Notes: generated by a model not told the origin, from the sequence alone. Counted from the first letter of the stretch, positions 44,101 to 53,866 are shown. The stretch is 64,000 nucleotides of DNA from UBA1672 sp964351365 (GCA_964351365.1 CAYGNP010000003.1:62001-126000); one strand, 5' to 3'. Numbers and translations are program-made.

Positions 44101-44170
44101 GGTTTTCTCTGGTATAAGGGCTCAAAAATCAGCATAATAGTGCGTATAGAATAAAAGGATTATTGGTATT

Positions 44171-45916
44171 ATGAAAGCTCTTACTCTTGTTTTAGCGTCT
44201 TGCGCCCTAGGTTTATGCGCTGATCCTGGGGTTTCTTCGCATTCGTTTACATTAGCCAAGTCTGGGGGAGATGCGCCGCTAAATTCTGAATCAAGACGAA
44301 GTGCCAGAATTTCTGAGGGCGTAGACAATATTCAGGCCGGAAGCTACTTGGCGAGCCGGTTTGCTCAGAATAGGCATGACTGGGGAACTGCTGAGAAATT
44401 CGTTGAGAAGCTTGTTCAAAGCAGTGACGCGCAGGAAGATGTTCTGGTGCGGGCGATGGTTTTGGCTATGGGGTCTGGCGATGCAGAAAAGGCATTTGAT
44501 ATTGCGCATAAGCTCAATGAGCAAGGCGTTTCAGAGCAAAGCCGCGTCATTACTGAAATTTTTCTGATTATTGATCTTTTTGATAAAAACCAGTACGCGC
44601 AAGCGCAAGCCATGCTTAAAGCTATGCCAGCGGATGGCACGGTTCAATTTATCGGCCCGTTCATTAATGCCTGGCTGGAAGCGGCACAGGGCCGTGTTGA
44701 AGTGAATGAGCTGCGCGCGAATATCGTACAGCTATACCACGGGATTTTGATTTCGGATTACCTCAATAACCATATGGAAATTGAAAAAATTATTGGTAAG
44801 GCTCTTAAGGTTGACGATATTCAGGTTACCGAAATTGAGCGTATTGCCGATTTGTACGGGCATATCGGGATGGATGAGAAAGCGCTGGAACTTTATGGCG
44901 AGGTGTTGAAAAAAAGCCCGGATGACGGAGCGGTTAAGACCAAGGTTGAGCTTCTTAAAGGCCATAAGAATAAGCCTTTGTTCAAGAAAATAGAGACTGC
45001 GCGCGGCGGTATGGCGCAAGCATTTTATGATATCGGCAATATTCTGTTTAATGAAAATAATGATGAGAGCGCCCGGATTTTTGCGCATATCGCCCTTCAC
45101 TTGTCCCCTAAAAAGTCAGATACAGTTTTCCTGCTGGCAAAAATCAGCGAGAGAAATAAGCAGTATAGCGATGCGATTTCCTATTATAAAAGTATCCCGC
45201 AAAGTGATGAACGTTATGTCGAGGCGCAGCATGATATTGCTGATATATACGACAAGAACGGCCGCTATGATGAGGCTTTGGAGCTTCTTAGAAATCTTGC
45301 GGCTCAGTCGCCTGATGTCGATACAATCATTAAAGAAGGCGACATATATCGGCGCAAAAATGATTTTAAGCAGGCCCTAATGTCTTATGACGCTGCGGTG
45401 CAAAAGCTGGGGGGCAGCATACCTCCAGATTACTGGCATGTGCATTATGTGCGCGGTATTGCTTATGAGCAATCCGATAACTGGCAGGAAGCGGAAAAGG
45501 AACTTAAGGCCGCTTTGGCGTACCAGCCGGATCATCCCTATGTGCTGAATTATCTTGGCTATGCATGGGCAGATCAGGGTGTACATCTGGATCAGGCGCT
45601 CGAAATGATCAGGCGCGCGGTAAATTTGCGCCCTTCTGATGGATATATAACCGACTCGCTTGGCTGGGTGATGTTTCGCACGGGTGATTATAAAGGCGCA
45701 GCTAATGTTTTGGAAAAAGCGGTCGAGCTTTTGCCCTATGATCCCACCGTGAATGATCATCTGGGTGATGCCTACTGGATGGTTGGTAGACGGCTTGAGG
45801 CGCGTTTTCAGTGGGAGCGGGCGAAAAATAATTCTGAGGATCCTGAACAGATTCAGACTCTTGAGCAAAAATTACTGCATGGGCTATCGGAAAAACTGAC
45901 AACAACCCAGCACTAA
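44171..45916 (+). CDS. TPR-repeat exported protein
   Basis: 581 residues. The N-terminus resembles a signal (MKALTLVLASCALGLC), possibly a lipoprotein with Cys in LASC or GLC. At least ten TPR-like helix pairs follow, clearest at AEKELKAALAYQPDHPYVLNYLG and TGDYKGAANVLEKAVELLPYDP. It is a probable protein-interaction scaffold in the periplasm. In Alphaproteobacteria a similar TPR gene sits between etf-QO and ispE, as here. Two bases separate its stop from the ispE start. Confidence 0.85.
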   Translation: MKALTLVLASCALGLCADPGVSSHSFTLAKSGGDAPLNSESRRSARISEGVDNIQAGSYLASRFAQNRHDWGTAEKFVEKLVQSSDAQEDVLVRAMVLAMGSGDAEKAFDIAHKLNEQGVSEQSRVITEIFLIIDLFDKNQYAQAQAMLKAMPADGTVQFIGPFINAWLEAAQGRVEVNELRANIVQLYHGILISDYLNNHMEIEKIIGKALKVDDIQVTEIERIADLYGHIGMDEKALELYGEVLKKSPDDGAVKTKVELLKGHKNKPLFKKIETARGGMAQAFYDIGNILFNENNDESARIFAHIALHLSPKKSDTVFLLAKISERNKQYSDAISYYKSIPQSDERYVEAQHDIADIYDKNGRYDEALELLRNLAAQSPDVDTIIKEGDIYRRKNDFKQALMSYDAAVQKLGGSIPPDYWHVHYVRGIAYEQSDNWQEAEKELKAALAYQPDHPYVLNYLGYAWADQGVHLDQALEMIRRAVNLRPSDGYITDSLGWVMFRTGDYKGAANVLEKAVELLPYDPTVNDHLGDAYWMVGRRLEARFQWERAKNNSEDPEQIQTLEQKLLHGLSEKLTTTQH

Positions 45917-45918
45917 AC

Positions 45919-46827
45919 ATGTCCCAAAAAAATACCAAAGTTTATGAAATTTTTGCTCCGGCAAAAGTGAATTTGTTTTTGCATGTCACCGGGCGCAGGC
46001 GTGATGGGTATCATACGCTCGACTCACTCGTCTGCTTTGCCGATATTGGCGATTCCGTTCAGATTGAGCCTGCTGACTCCTTTTCCTTTCACATTGAGGG
46101 GCCGTATGCAAAGTCTTTTGGGCCAGCAGAGAAGAGCACCTTCTTAGATAGCAGTAATCTGGCGGTCGTTGCGGCGCGGGGATTATCACAGGCTGCGAAT
46201 AAAGCGATGAATGTTAAAATTACGCTGCACAAAACTTTGCCGCTTTCTTCGGGTTTGGGCGGAGGATCTTCCGATGCGGCGGCAACGCTATGGGGGTTGC
46301 AGCAATTTTGGGGCTTAGCGCCTTCGCAGCCCTATATGAAACCCTTGATGGAGCGGCTGGGGGCTGATGTTAGCGTGTGTTATGCCTGCGCGCCGACAAT
46401 CATGCGCGGGATTGGCGATGAATTGCACCCTGCCCCGCTGATGCCTGAAATACCGATTATTCTGATTAACCCCGATATTCACTGCTCAACACGGGATGTG
46501 TTTTTGAATCATGGGCGAAGCTATAAAAAAGTGATTCCTGTGCCTGACAGGTTCTCCAGTGTTTTTGATTTGGTGGCGTTCTTAAAGGCTACGGAGAATG
46601 ATCTCTATAAGCCTGCACTTGGCCTTGTACCGCGCATTGATAATGTTCTTAATGCGCTGAATATGCAGCCAGAATGTTTACTCGCGCGCATGAGCGGGTC
46701 CGGGGCGAGCTGTTTTGGTTTGTTTGAGAGCGAAGAGCATACCAAAAAGGCGCTCAAGATTTTGCGGGAAGAAAATCCGGACTGGTGGATCAAGGCCGGG
46801 GTTTTGAACAGGCCGGAGCGGTATTAA
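45919..46827 (+). CDS. ispE: 4-diphosphocytidyl-2-C-methyl-D-erythritol kinase
   Basis: 302 residues. It is a GHMP kinase of the non-mevalonate isoprenoid pathway. APAKVNLFLHVTGRRRDGYHTLDSL opens the fold, and the ATP-binding glycine loop is PLSSGLGGGSSDAAATL. GADVSVCYA and the final MSGSGASCFGLF are also diagnostic. Length is normal. It overlaps the convergent pseudouridine synthase by four bases. Confidence 0.95.
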   Translation: MSQKNTKVYEIFAPAKVNLFLHVTGRRRDGYHTLDSLVCFADIGDSVQIEPADSFSFHIEGPYAKSFGPAEKSTFLDSSNLAVVAARGLSQAANKAMNVKITLHKTLPLSSGLGGGSSDAAATLWGLQQFWGLAPSQPYMKPLMERLGADVSVCYACAPTIMRGIGDELHPAPLMPEIPIILINPDIHCSTRDVFLNHGRSYKKVIPVPDRFSSVFDLVAFLKATENDLYKPALGLVPRIDNVLNALNMQPECLLARMSGSGASCFGLFESEEHTKKALKILREENPDWWIKAGVLNRPERY

Positions 46828-47504
46828 AATGGGCAATCGGCGGTGAACCAAGTTTTTTCACCGTTTTTAGGATGATGGATCATAAGTTTGTGCGCATGAA
46901 GGTGGAGCCTGTCTGCTGCGCGGAAAGCTTGATCGTGGGCGTAGAAATCATCGCCCAGAATGGGATGGCCAATCTCGCGCATGTGCACGCGCAGCTGATG
47001 GCTGCGTCCTGTTATCGGGTATAGGGCAAGGCGCGTTATGCCACCGGGTTCGCGCTCTATCACTTTCCAATGCGTTTGTGCCTCACGGCCATGGCTGAGA
47101 TCAACCATTTGCAGCGGGCGGTTTGGCCAATCGCAGCGCAGAGGCAGATCAACGCAGCCCTCATCCTCCTCAATATGTCCCCAGATACGGGCGATGTATT
47201 CTTTTTGGGTTTTGCGCCGTTCAAATTGCAATCCGATATTTCTGTGCGCCTGTGGGTTCATGGCCATAAGGATGAGGCCGGATGTTTCCATGTCAAGACG
47301 ATGAACGATAAGGCTTTGGGGGAATAATCCCTGCGCGCGGCTTTCGAGACAATCATGCAAGTCTTCGCGCCGTCCTGCCACACTGAGTAGGCCATTTGGC
47401 TTGTCGAGGACAAGGATGTCTTCATCCTGATGAATTACCTCCAGGGCTTGTTTTGGCGGGTTATAAATGAAGTCCGCGGGCGGCTTTCGTATCATTTTTC
47501 TCAT
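46824..47504 (-). CDS. RluA-family pseudouridine synthase
   Basis: 226 residues with one catalytic domain and no S4 domain, as in the RluA subgroup that modifies 23S rRNA and tRNA. The catalytic Asp is in HRLDMETSGLILMAM. Further motifs are DEDILVLDKPNGLLSVAGR, ALYPITGRSHQLRVHM and HPILGDDFY. Exact RNA target is not decidable. Its 5' end is near the start of the divergent secreted protein at 47577; the 72-bp spacer must contain both promoters. Confidence 0.9.
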   Translation of the reverse strand: MRKMIRKPPADFIYNPPKQALEVIHQDEDILVLDKPNGLLSVAGRREDLHDCLESRAQGLFPQSLIVHRLDMETSGLILMAMNPQAHRNIGLQFERRKTQKEYIARIWGHIEEDEGCVDLPLRCDWPNRPLQMVDLSHGREAQTHWKVIEREPGGITRLALYPITGRSHQLRVHMREIGHPILGDDFYAHDQAFRAADRLHLHAHKLMIHHPKNGEKTWFTADCPF

Positions 47505-47576
47505 ATCGGTGGTTTCTTTGCCCTTGATATATATGAAAATGTTGCAAGGCGCACGGCAAAATGTAAGAATGTGTGC

Positions 47577-48314
47577 ATGAAACTGAAACTTACACTTTTG
47601 GCAATTTCTTGCTTATGCTTTTTTTCTAGCGGTTCTGGCTATGCGCAATATCGTGGAAGTTTGACTCCCAGTACGCAAGGGCAAAGCAGTCAGGACGAGG
47701 CTCTGCCACCGGTGCCTAAGATCTTTTCCTCAAAGGTGACCAGTGCCGATGAGGCGGCGAAGCTTGATGTTTTATTTAATACTCTCAATCAGTCGCTATG
47801 GAATTATGCAGGGACTGACTTTATCTATCAGAAAAAACTCTATTCCCTGATTCAGCCAGAGAGATTCAAACTCACGCGCTATGCAGCTGAGTTTGAGACT
47901 GATTTGAAGGATGCTATGAATAACCTGAACAGCAATTATAAGCGTATGCAGGATGAAATATCCGATGCGCGCATACAATATACTTTTATTAAAGAAGGCA
48001 TTCGCCCTGAAGATTACACTGTTCTCGACCCGCTCTGGAATACAAGCCTTAATGAGTTTGAGGCGCGCATTGATTCCTATTTCAAGATGCAGAATTCTTT
48101 TCTGAATACCTACAAGAGTCTTACCGATTTCATTCTGCGCAAGGGCGGAAGTTACTATTATGACAGCTCTAGACAGGGCGTAGCCTTTTATAATTTCGGT
48201 GACTACCAGTTTTATGGTCAGGCCAAGGACAAGTTGAACAAGATCCGTTTCGAGCAGAGAAAACTGCTGCGCGCCAACCCGCCAGCGAATATCGATCTGA
48301 GCTATCTTGATTAG
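47577..48314 (+). CDS. Secreted protein of unknown function
   Basis: 245 residues from ATG 47577; longer frames begin upstream but lack a signal peptide. Signal: LKLTLLAISCLCFFSSGSGYAQ. The mature protein is helical and rich in Tyr/Asn: AAKLDVLFNTLNQSLWNYAG, DLKDAMNNLNSNYKRMQDEI, FEARIDSYFKMQNSF. No family is recognised. It lies nine bases before a membrane-anchored partner (48323). The pair may form an envelope complex (inference). Confidence 0.7.
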   Translation: MKLKLTLLAISCLCFFSSGSGYAQYRGSLTPSTQGQSSQDEALPPVPKIFSSKVTSADEAAKLDVLFNTLNQSLWNYAGTDFIYQKKLYSLIQPERFKLTRYAAEFETDLKDAMNNLNSNYKRMQDEISDARIQYTFIKEGIRPEDYTVLDPLWNTSLNEFEARIDSYFKMQNSFLNTYKSLTDFILRKGGSYYYDSSRQGVAFYNFGDYQFYGQAKDKLNKIRFEQRKLLRANPPANIDLSYLD

Positions 48315-48322
48315 AGATTATC

Positions 48323-49027
48323 ATGGTGAAAAAAACTTCTTCTAACAATACAGCCTGGCTTGTATCAATTCTTGCCGTGATTGCGTTTGCGGGTGCTATT
48401 GGTGGCTATATGGTCTATGATTACAATCAGGAGCGCCTTGCCGAGCAGCAGCGCGAAGAAGCTCAAAAAAACTCTGATGAACAAGCTGCAATGAAAGCAC
48501 TTTATGCGCTTTACATTGATTCCTTTAAAAGTGATTTAAAGCGCGCCGCTCTAGAATATAAAGAGAGCAGGAAAATTCTCTCTGATATCTCTAATCCATT
48601 AAATTTTGAAACATTGGAAGATGCCAAGGCCAATTATGAGATTTTTTCCCAGGATATAGCGCCCGCTTTGCGTAAACGTTCACAGAATCTTGTTGATGTG
48701 TTTGAGCGGTATATCATGGCTATGCGCGAAGATGCAGCCCATAAAAAAAATTCGATAGAGGATGTTTTTTTTACTGAATGGGAGGCTATGTCAAAAGAGC
48801 AATTAGGCCATACTGTAACTTTTCTGAGTTATGAGGAGGATATCTTGCAAACTTATGAGGAGTTAATGAAGTTTTATTATACGCATGCGAAACGGTATCG
48901 TGTTGATGAACAAACGGGGGAGTTTGTCTTTAACAATGAGGATGATCTGAAAACGCATGATGACCTTAAGATGCGTATCCGCGCGTTGCGTGCGCGGCAG
49001 ATTGAGGCGCGCAAAGCGCAAGATTAG
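48323..49027 (+). CDS. Membrane-anchored helical protein of unknown function
   Basis: 234 residues. One N-terminal membrane helix (WLVSILAVIAFAGAIGGYMV) follows a basic KK start. After it come long charged helices (YNQERLAEQQREEAQKNSDEQ, and LKMRIRALRARQIEARKAQD at the end), probably coiled coil in the periplasm. No family is recognised. It is coupled to the secreted protein upstream. Its last 62 bases overlap the convergent GIY-YIG gene. Confidence 0.7.
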   Translation: MVKKTSSNNTAWLVSILAVIAFAGAIGGYMVYDYNQERLAEQQREEAQKNSDEQAAMKALYALYIDSFKSDLKRAALEYKESRKILSDISNPLNFETLEDAKANYEIFSQDIAPALRKRSQNLVDVFERYIMAMREDAAHKKNSIEDVFFTEWEAMSKEQLGHTVTFLSYEEDILQTYEELMKFYYTHAKRYRVDEQTGEFVFNNEDDLKTHDDLKMRIRALRARQIEARKAQD

Positions 49028-49253
49028 CTTTTTCCTCACGGGGCATCGCCTTGATGGCGTTTTCCCGTTTTGAGGCGGTTGCGCGATTATCGCATTCTTC
49101 TGTGTATATGAGTTTTAGGGGAGCGCGGCCTTTGGTGTATTTTGCGCCCTTGCCGCTTTCATGCTCACTCATGCGACGGGTAATATTGGTTGTGATGCCG
49201 GTGTAGAGCGTGTTATCGGCGCATTCCAGGATATAAACATACCAGCGCTGCAC
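48966..49253 (-). CDS. GIY-YIG nuclease superfamily protein
   Basis: 95 residues from GTG 49253, two bases below the mrcA stop. Family motif WYVYILECADNTLYTGITT is followed by RRMSEHESGKGAKYTKGRAP, LIYTEECDNRATASKRENAI with the catalytic Glu, and a short unusual tail. This is the YhbQ-like single-domain type. Its frame is also open upstream into mrcA, but the core begins at the GTG. It differs in sequence from the copy at 5638 and has no flanking repeats. The C-terminus overlaps gene 48323. Confidence 0.82.
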   Translation of the reverse strand: MQRWYVYILECADNTLYTGITTNITRRMSEHESGKGAKYTKGRAPLKLIYTEECDNRATASKRENAIKAMPREEKANLALCAPQSAAHATRGYAS

Positions 49254-49254
49254 T

Positions 49255-51774
49255 TTAATAAAGGCCACCCGTCCCTGTGGTGACATCGGAGGGCTGAAGA
49301 GGCGGGAGATCGCCCGTTGCCTCGCCTGAGGGGGTATACGCATCAGAGTAGTTATAATTTTCAAAACTTTGCATGATCGAAATTCCGCTTTCGTCCAGGA
49401 TAAACATGTCATCCGAGGGCTCTGTGCCGATCAGGAAGGCTTCCCAGATGACCTGCTCATCGCCGGGGCGGGCGCGTACACCAGTCTCGGCGTTGATGCG
49501 GATGTTACGGATGCCGGGCGGTATGCGGAAGGGAACTGGCGGGCGATCTTTTAGGGCTTCTTCCATGAAGTCCTTGAAAATCGGTAACGCTACGGAGGAC
49601 CCCGTTTCCTTGCGACCCAGTGAGCGCGGATTGTCGAATCCACCATAGACGCCCACCACAAGGTTCGGCGTGAACCCGATAAACCAGGCATCACGGGATT
49701 CATTTGTGGTTCCGGTCTTTCCGGCCATCGGACGGTTCAATGAGCGCAGGCGAACAGCCGTGCCGCGCTGGACGACGCCTTCCATGATGGAGACCATCTG
49801 GTATGTGGTGCGGGGATCGGCGATTTGTTCACGTGTGTCGGGGATGACAGGTATTGGCTGATCTTGCCATCTGATCATATCGCCGCATTTTGCGCAGGGG
49901 CGGGTATCGTGTTTAAAAATTGTCTCGCCGTAGCGGTTCTGGATACGGTCAATAAAGGTCGGCGTTACTTTTTTGCCGCCATTGACCAGCATGGCGTAGG
50001 CAGTTGTCATGCGCAAAAGTGTGGTTTCCGTTGCTCCCAGAGAATTGGCGAGGTGCGGCTGCATTTTATCTGTTATGCCAAAATGGTCGGAATATTTTGC
50101 GATCAGATCCATGCCAAGAAAGTCGGCAAGGCGCACGGTCATCAGGTTCCGGGATTTTTCAACACCGACGCGGATGGGCGTGGGGCCGTAAAATTCATTG
50201 GAGTAGTTTGTTGGCTTCCAGGTATCACCATTTTCACTGTGCAGCACAAAGGGCGCATCCAATACGAGTGTTGCGGGTGTGAAGCCCTTATCGAGGGCGG
50301 CGAGATAGACAAAGGGTTTGAAGGCGGAGCCTGGCTGGCGCTGCGCCTGTGTTGCTCGGTTAAATTCACTCGCGCCATAACGGTAATTCCAGCCGCCCTG
50401 CATAGCCAGAACACGCCCTGTATGCGGATCAAGGGCGATAAAGCCGCCTTGAATATCGGGGATTTGCTGGAGGGTGTATATGTTGTTTTGTTGCCCATCT
50501 TCCTCAGGGGGCGCTTTTTCGACTATGATGACATCGCCGGGGCTCAGCATCTCAGTGAGCGCGTTTATTTCAGGGCCAAGAGCATAGCCTTCATTCAGAT
50601 ATTTGCGCGCCCATTTGCTGTCCTCAAGGGTGAGCTCACCGTTTAAGTCAGGGCTGGTAAAACCCAGCTTTGCAGTTTGTTCACTAACCTCAAGGACAAG
50701 AGCCAGTGACCATTCATCAATCAGTCCTTCGGGCTTTTGGATTTTGGATAAACGCGTGCGCCAATCCTCCATCGTGTCGAATTTTGTCACCGGACCACGC
50801 CAACCATGACGGCGGTCATAGGCAACGAGCCCTGCACGCATGGCTTTTTCTGCTACGGACTGAAAATGAGGATCAACGGATGTTTTTACAGCCAAACCAC
50901 CTTGATAAAGGCTGTCTTCGCCGAAACGTTCCTGCAGTTCGCGGCGGACTTCTTCGGCAAAATAAGGTGCGTCGACGCGCTCGGAGCTGTCTGTTTTCAT
51001 TTGAAGCGGCTCTAGCTTGGCGAGGTCGGCTTCCTCTTGCGTGGCGTAGCCCTCCTCCACCATACGGCCAATCACCCAATTTCTGCGCTCGAGTGCTTCG
51101 TCATGATTACGTAAGGGGTTGTATTTGTTTGGCGCTTTGGGCAGAGCGGCAAGATAAGAGGCTTCTGCGAGGCTCAGCTCATCAAGGGATTTGTCGAAGT
51201 AAAATAGAGCCGCCGCCGCAACGCCGTATGCGCCGCTGCCGAGGTAAATCTGATTAAGGTAAAGTTCTAAAATTTGATCCTTGCCGAGTGATTTATTCAT
51301 GCGATAGGCAACGATAGCTTCTTTGAGTTTGCGCTCATAGGAGACTTCGCTTGTGAAGAAAAAGTTTTTGGCTACCTGCTGGGCGATTGTAGATGCCCCT
51401 TCGGGGCGTTTGTTCACGCCTGCCGCTTTATTGCTAATGTTCTTGATGAGGGCGCGCATGACCGCAACAATATCAATCCCGCTATGGGTGTAGAAATTCT
51501 GATCTTCGGCGGCGATGAAGGTTTGTTTGACGCGATCGGGGATAAATTCAATGGGGACGAAAACCCGCTTTTCCTGCGCGAATTCGGCGAGTAAGCGCCC
51601 ATCACCGGCATAGAGGCGTGTGACAATCGGGGGTTCGTAATTTTTGAGCTGCTTGTAGTCCGGGAGATCCTGACCGTAATAGTTCAGGATATAGGCAATA
51701 GCCGCAATACCAACAATCGCGCCCAAAAAGCCCAGGGATGCCATCCAAACACAAAGTTTCCAAAAATATTTCAT
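49255..51774 (-). CDS. mrcA: Penicillin-binding protein 1A
   Basis: 839 residues, a bifunctional class A PBP. One N-terminal membrane helix is followed by GT51 glycosyltransferase motifs EDQNFYTHSGID and GASTIAQQVAKNFF, and ELYLNQIYLGSGAYG. An insert around 310-420 resembles the OB-like ODD domain of PBP1A. The transpeptidase domain has SxxK in PGSAFKPFVYL, SxN in EKSRNLMTV and KTG in AGKTGTTNESRDAW. It polymerises and cross-links peptidoglycan. The C-terminus ends in a Gly/Thr-rich tail. Confidence 0.95.
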   Translation of the reverse strand: MKYFWKLCVWMASLGFLGAIVGIAAIAYILNYYGQDLPDYKQLKNYEPPIVTRLYAGDGRLLAEFAQEKRVFVPIEFIPDRVKQTFIAAEDQNFYTHSGIDIVAVMRALIKNISNKAAGVNKRPEGASTIAQQVAKNFFFTSEVSYERKLKEAIVAYRMNKSLGKDQILELYLNQIYLGSGAYGVAAAALFYFDKSLDELSLAEASYLAALPKAPNKYNPLRNHDEALERRNWVIGRMVEEGYATQEEADLAKLEPLQMKTDSSERVDAPYFAEEVRRELQERFGEDSLYQGGLAVKTSVDPHFQSVAEKAMRAGLVAYDRRHGWRGPVTKFDTMEDWRTRLSKIQKPEGLIDEWSLALVLEVSEQTAKLGFTSPDLNGELTLEDSKWARKYLNEGYALGPEINALTEMLSPGDVIIVEKAPPEEDGQQNNIYTLQQIPDIQGGFIALDPHTGRVLAMQGGWNYRYGASEFNRATQAQRQPGSAFKPFVYLAALDKGFTPATLVLDAPFVLHSENGDTWKPTNYSNEFYGPTPIRVGVEKSRNLMTVRLADFLGMDLIAKYSDHFGITDKMQPHLANSLGATETTLLRMTTAYAMLVNGGKKVTPTFIDRIQNRYGETIFKHDTRPCAKCGDMIRWQDQPIPVIPDTREQIADPRTTYQMVSIMEGVVQRGTAVRLRSLNRPMAGKTGTTNESRDAWFIGFTPNLVVGVYGGFDNPRSLGRKETGSSVALPIFKDFMEEALKDRPPVPFRIPPGIRNIRINAETGVRARPGDEQVIWEAFLIGTEPSDDMFILDESGISIMQSFENYNYSDAYTPSGEATGDLPPLQPSDVTTGTGGLY

Positions 51775-51864
51775 CTGGGTGTTATAGCATAAATCATGCC
51801 AAGAGCCATAAATTTTTGGGGTTTTGCCTTGAAGTCTTGTGACTATAAAATGCTTTCGTTTTGA

Positions 51865-52287
51865 CTAACCAAAAATCCCTTTTTCGACGTAAGGGCCGTA
51901 TTTATTATCGTGTTTTGTGCGGGGCCAAAACGTTAACGCTAAACCGCAAATAAATATTCCAGCTAGGCTTGACCACAATATTAATGGTTGATCAGAGATT
52001 GAAAAATTTTCAACCATAATAACTAATCCAATAATTATAATCATATATGGCAATGCCCACCAGCCTGATAAAGAGATGTCTCTGAATCTTTTTGCTATTA
52101 ATGAACAGCTTATGTATGAGAAGAATATGGCTGGCGCGAGTATCGCATAGTTTAAAATTTCGTATCCAGTATCATAATCGGAAAGCTTTAGTATTTGGTT
52201 TATTAAAAAGCTTAAGAAAAAGAAATCTTGTCGATTGATTCTGCCTTTTTGAATATAGAGCAAATCTTTAACTTGAAGTTTATGCAT
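51865..52287 (-). CDS. DUF805-like membrane protein
   Basis: 140 residues with an N-terminal GRINRQDFFF motif (family consensus GRI-R--F) and about four hydrophobic segments. AKRFRDISLSGWWALPYMI matches the conserved R-x-D central motif of DUF805. The C-terminal segment FWPRTKHDNKYGPY is also family-like. Function is unknown; inner-membrane location is expected. AT-rich compared with its neighbours. It lies between mlaF and mrcA, all leftward. Confidence 0.82.
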   Translation of the reverse strand: MHKLQVKDLLYIQKGRINRQDFFFLSFLINQILKLSDYDTGYEILNYAILAPAIFFSYISCSLIAKRFRDISLSGWWALPYMIIIIGLVIMVENFSISDQPLILWSSLAGIFICGLALTFWPRTKHDNKYGPYVEKGIFG

Positions 52288-52307
52288 ATTTTTCTGCTTT
52301 GTCCGGT

Positions 52308-53087
52308 TTAAGAAACACGGCGCATGATGGGGCCGCTTGCCCGTCCGTGGATAAACTGATCGACATAGTCGTTGCCGGAGTGATCGAGATCGCCGACTTT
52401 GCCGCTCCAGATGATGCGGCCCTGATAGATCATTGCAACGTAATCAGCGATTTTACGCACGCTGGCCATATCGTGTGTGATGGATAGCGCGGTTGCGCCC
52501 AGGCCTTTAACCTGCTCGACGATTAGCTCATTGATGACATCGGCCATGATAGGGTCAAGGCCGGTTGTGGGTTCGTCAAAGAAGATGATTTCCGGACTGG
52601 TGGCGACTGCGCGGGCAAGGGCGACACGTTTTTGCATACCGCCGGAGAGTTCTGCGGGGAAGAGTTCGGCGACTTCGGGCTTGAGGCCGACAGCTTTTAT
52701 TTTCTCGAGCGCGATTTCGCGGGCCTGTTTTTTATCCATGCCCTGCCCGTGAACAAGGCCAAAAGCGATATTTTCCCAGATTTTGAGGGAGTCAAAGAGC
52801 GCGCCGCCCTGAAAGAGCATGCCGAATTTCTTCATAAATTGGCTACGGGTTTTTAAATCTGCGCCGACGCTTTCCTGCCCATCAATCAGGATGGAGCCGG
52901 AATCAGCGGCGATCAGGCCAAGTACGCATTTCAGCATGACGGATTTTCCTGTTCCCGATCCGCCGATCACGACCATGGATTTTCCGGCGGGGATTTCGAG
53001 GCTGAGGTCATTTAAGACATGATTGCTGCCAAATGATTTTTTTACGCCTTTTAAATCAAGTTTGAGCTCTGGCTTGTCTGTGGTCAT
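52308..53087 (-). CDS. mlaF: ABC transporter ATPase of the Mla lipid system
   Basis: 259 residues. Walker A VIGGSGTGKSVMLKC, signature AELSGGMQKRVALARA, Walker B IIFFDEPTTGLDP and the switch His in LSITHDMASVR. The GGSGTGKSV loop and length match MlaF/Ttg2A ATPases, which power retrograde phospholipid transport to keep outer-membrane asymmetry. Overlaps mlaE by four bases. MlaD and the periplasmic parts are not downstream; a DUF805 gene follows instead. Confidence 0.9.
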   Translation of the reverse strand: MTTDKPELKLDLKGVKKSFGSNHVLNDLSLEIPAGKSMVVIGGSGTGKSVMLKCVLGLIAADSGSILIDGQESVGADLKTRSQFMKKFGMLFQGGALFDSLKIWENIAFGLVHGQGMDKKQAREIALEKIKAVGLKPEVAELFPAELSGGMQKRVALARAVATSPEIIFFDEPTTGLDPIMADVINELIVEQVKGLGATALSITHDMASVRKIADYVAMIYQGRIIWSGKVGDLDHSGNDYVDQFIHGRASGPIMRRVS

Positions 53088-53866
53088 GAGAAAAAGATCT
53101 GCGTTAGGAGGTAGTTGGATATCAAAATAAGAATGGAAGAGGAGACAACCGCATTTGTGGTGGCGGCGCCCACGCCTTGCGCGCCGCGCGCAGAGTTAAA
53201 GCCATGGTAGCAGCCCATGATGGCCACGATAAAGCCGAAAGCGCCTGCTTTCCAGAGGCCGGAGACGACATCAATTTGCTCGAGCGCGTCCCAGCTTTGA
53301 ACAAGGTAGCTTGTCGGACTAAAGCCCAGAGAATAAATGGAGACGACATACCCGCCGAAAACGCCGATAATATCGCCGATAAATACAAGCACAGGAAGCA
53401 TAAGCGTCGCGGCAATCACGCGCGGGGCAATCAAATATTTGAACGGGTTCACAGAGAGCGTGCGCAGCGCATCAATCTGTTCGGTTACGCGCATGGTTCC
53501 GATTTCTGCGGCGATGGCCGCGCCAACACGCCCGGCGACCATCAGGCCAGCCAGAACGGGAGATAGCTCGCGGGTGATAGACAGAACAACCACGCCCGCA
53601 ATTGCGCCCTCGGCGTTAAATCTTGTGAAGCCAGTATAGCTTTGCAGGGCAAGCACCATACCGGTGAAGAGCGCCGTCAAGCCAACAACAGGAAGGGAGT
53701 AATATCCGATATCGATGAGCTGGCGCGCGAGTTGTGAGGGGAAAAAGGGTGGTGTCACACAATGGCGCAAAGAGCGGCCGACAAAATCGCTGAGGCGGCC
53801 AATGGCGGCGAGAAAATTGAGGATTGCGGCGCCTATATTGGTAAAAATGTCTAATATTATCGTCAT
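53084..53866 (-). CDS. mlaE: MlaE-like ABC permease
   Basis: 260 residues with about five to six helices. Motifs include YYSLPVVGLTALFTGMVLALQSY, SPVLAGLMVAGRVGAAIAAEIGTM and a glycine-rich segment near the end, GCYHGFNSARGAQGVGAATTNAVV, all characteristic of MlaE/Ttg2B permeases. It partners the ATPase encoded by the overlapping next gene. Confidence 0.92.
   Translation of the reverse strand: MTIILDIFTNIGAAILNFLAAIGRLSDFVGRSLRHCVTPPFFPSQLARQLIDIGYYSLPVVGLTALFTGMVLALQSYTGFTRFNAEGAIAGVVVLSITRELSPVLAGLMVAGRVGAAIAAEIGTMRVTEQIDALRTLSVNPFKYLIAPRVIAATLMLPVLVFIGDIIGVFGGYVVSIYSLGFSPTSYLVQSWDALEQIDVVSGLWKAGAFGFIVAIMGCYHGFNSARGAQGVGAATTNAVVSSSILILISNYLLTQIFFS

Noticed and set aside
49825..50646. 273-codon open frame on the plus strand
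   Set aside because: Antisense to the mrcA transpeptidase domain.
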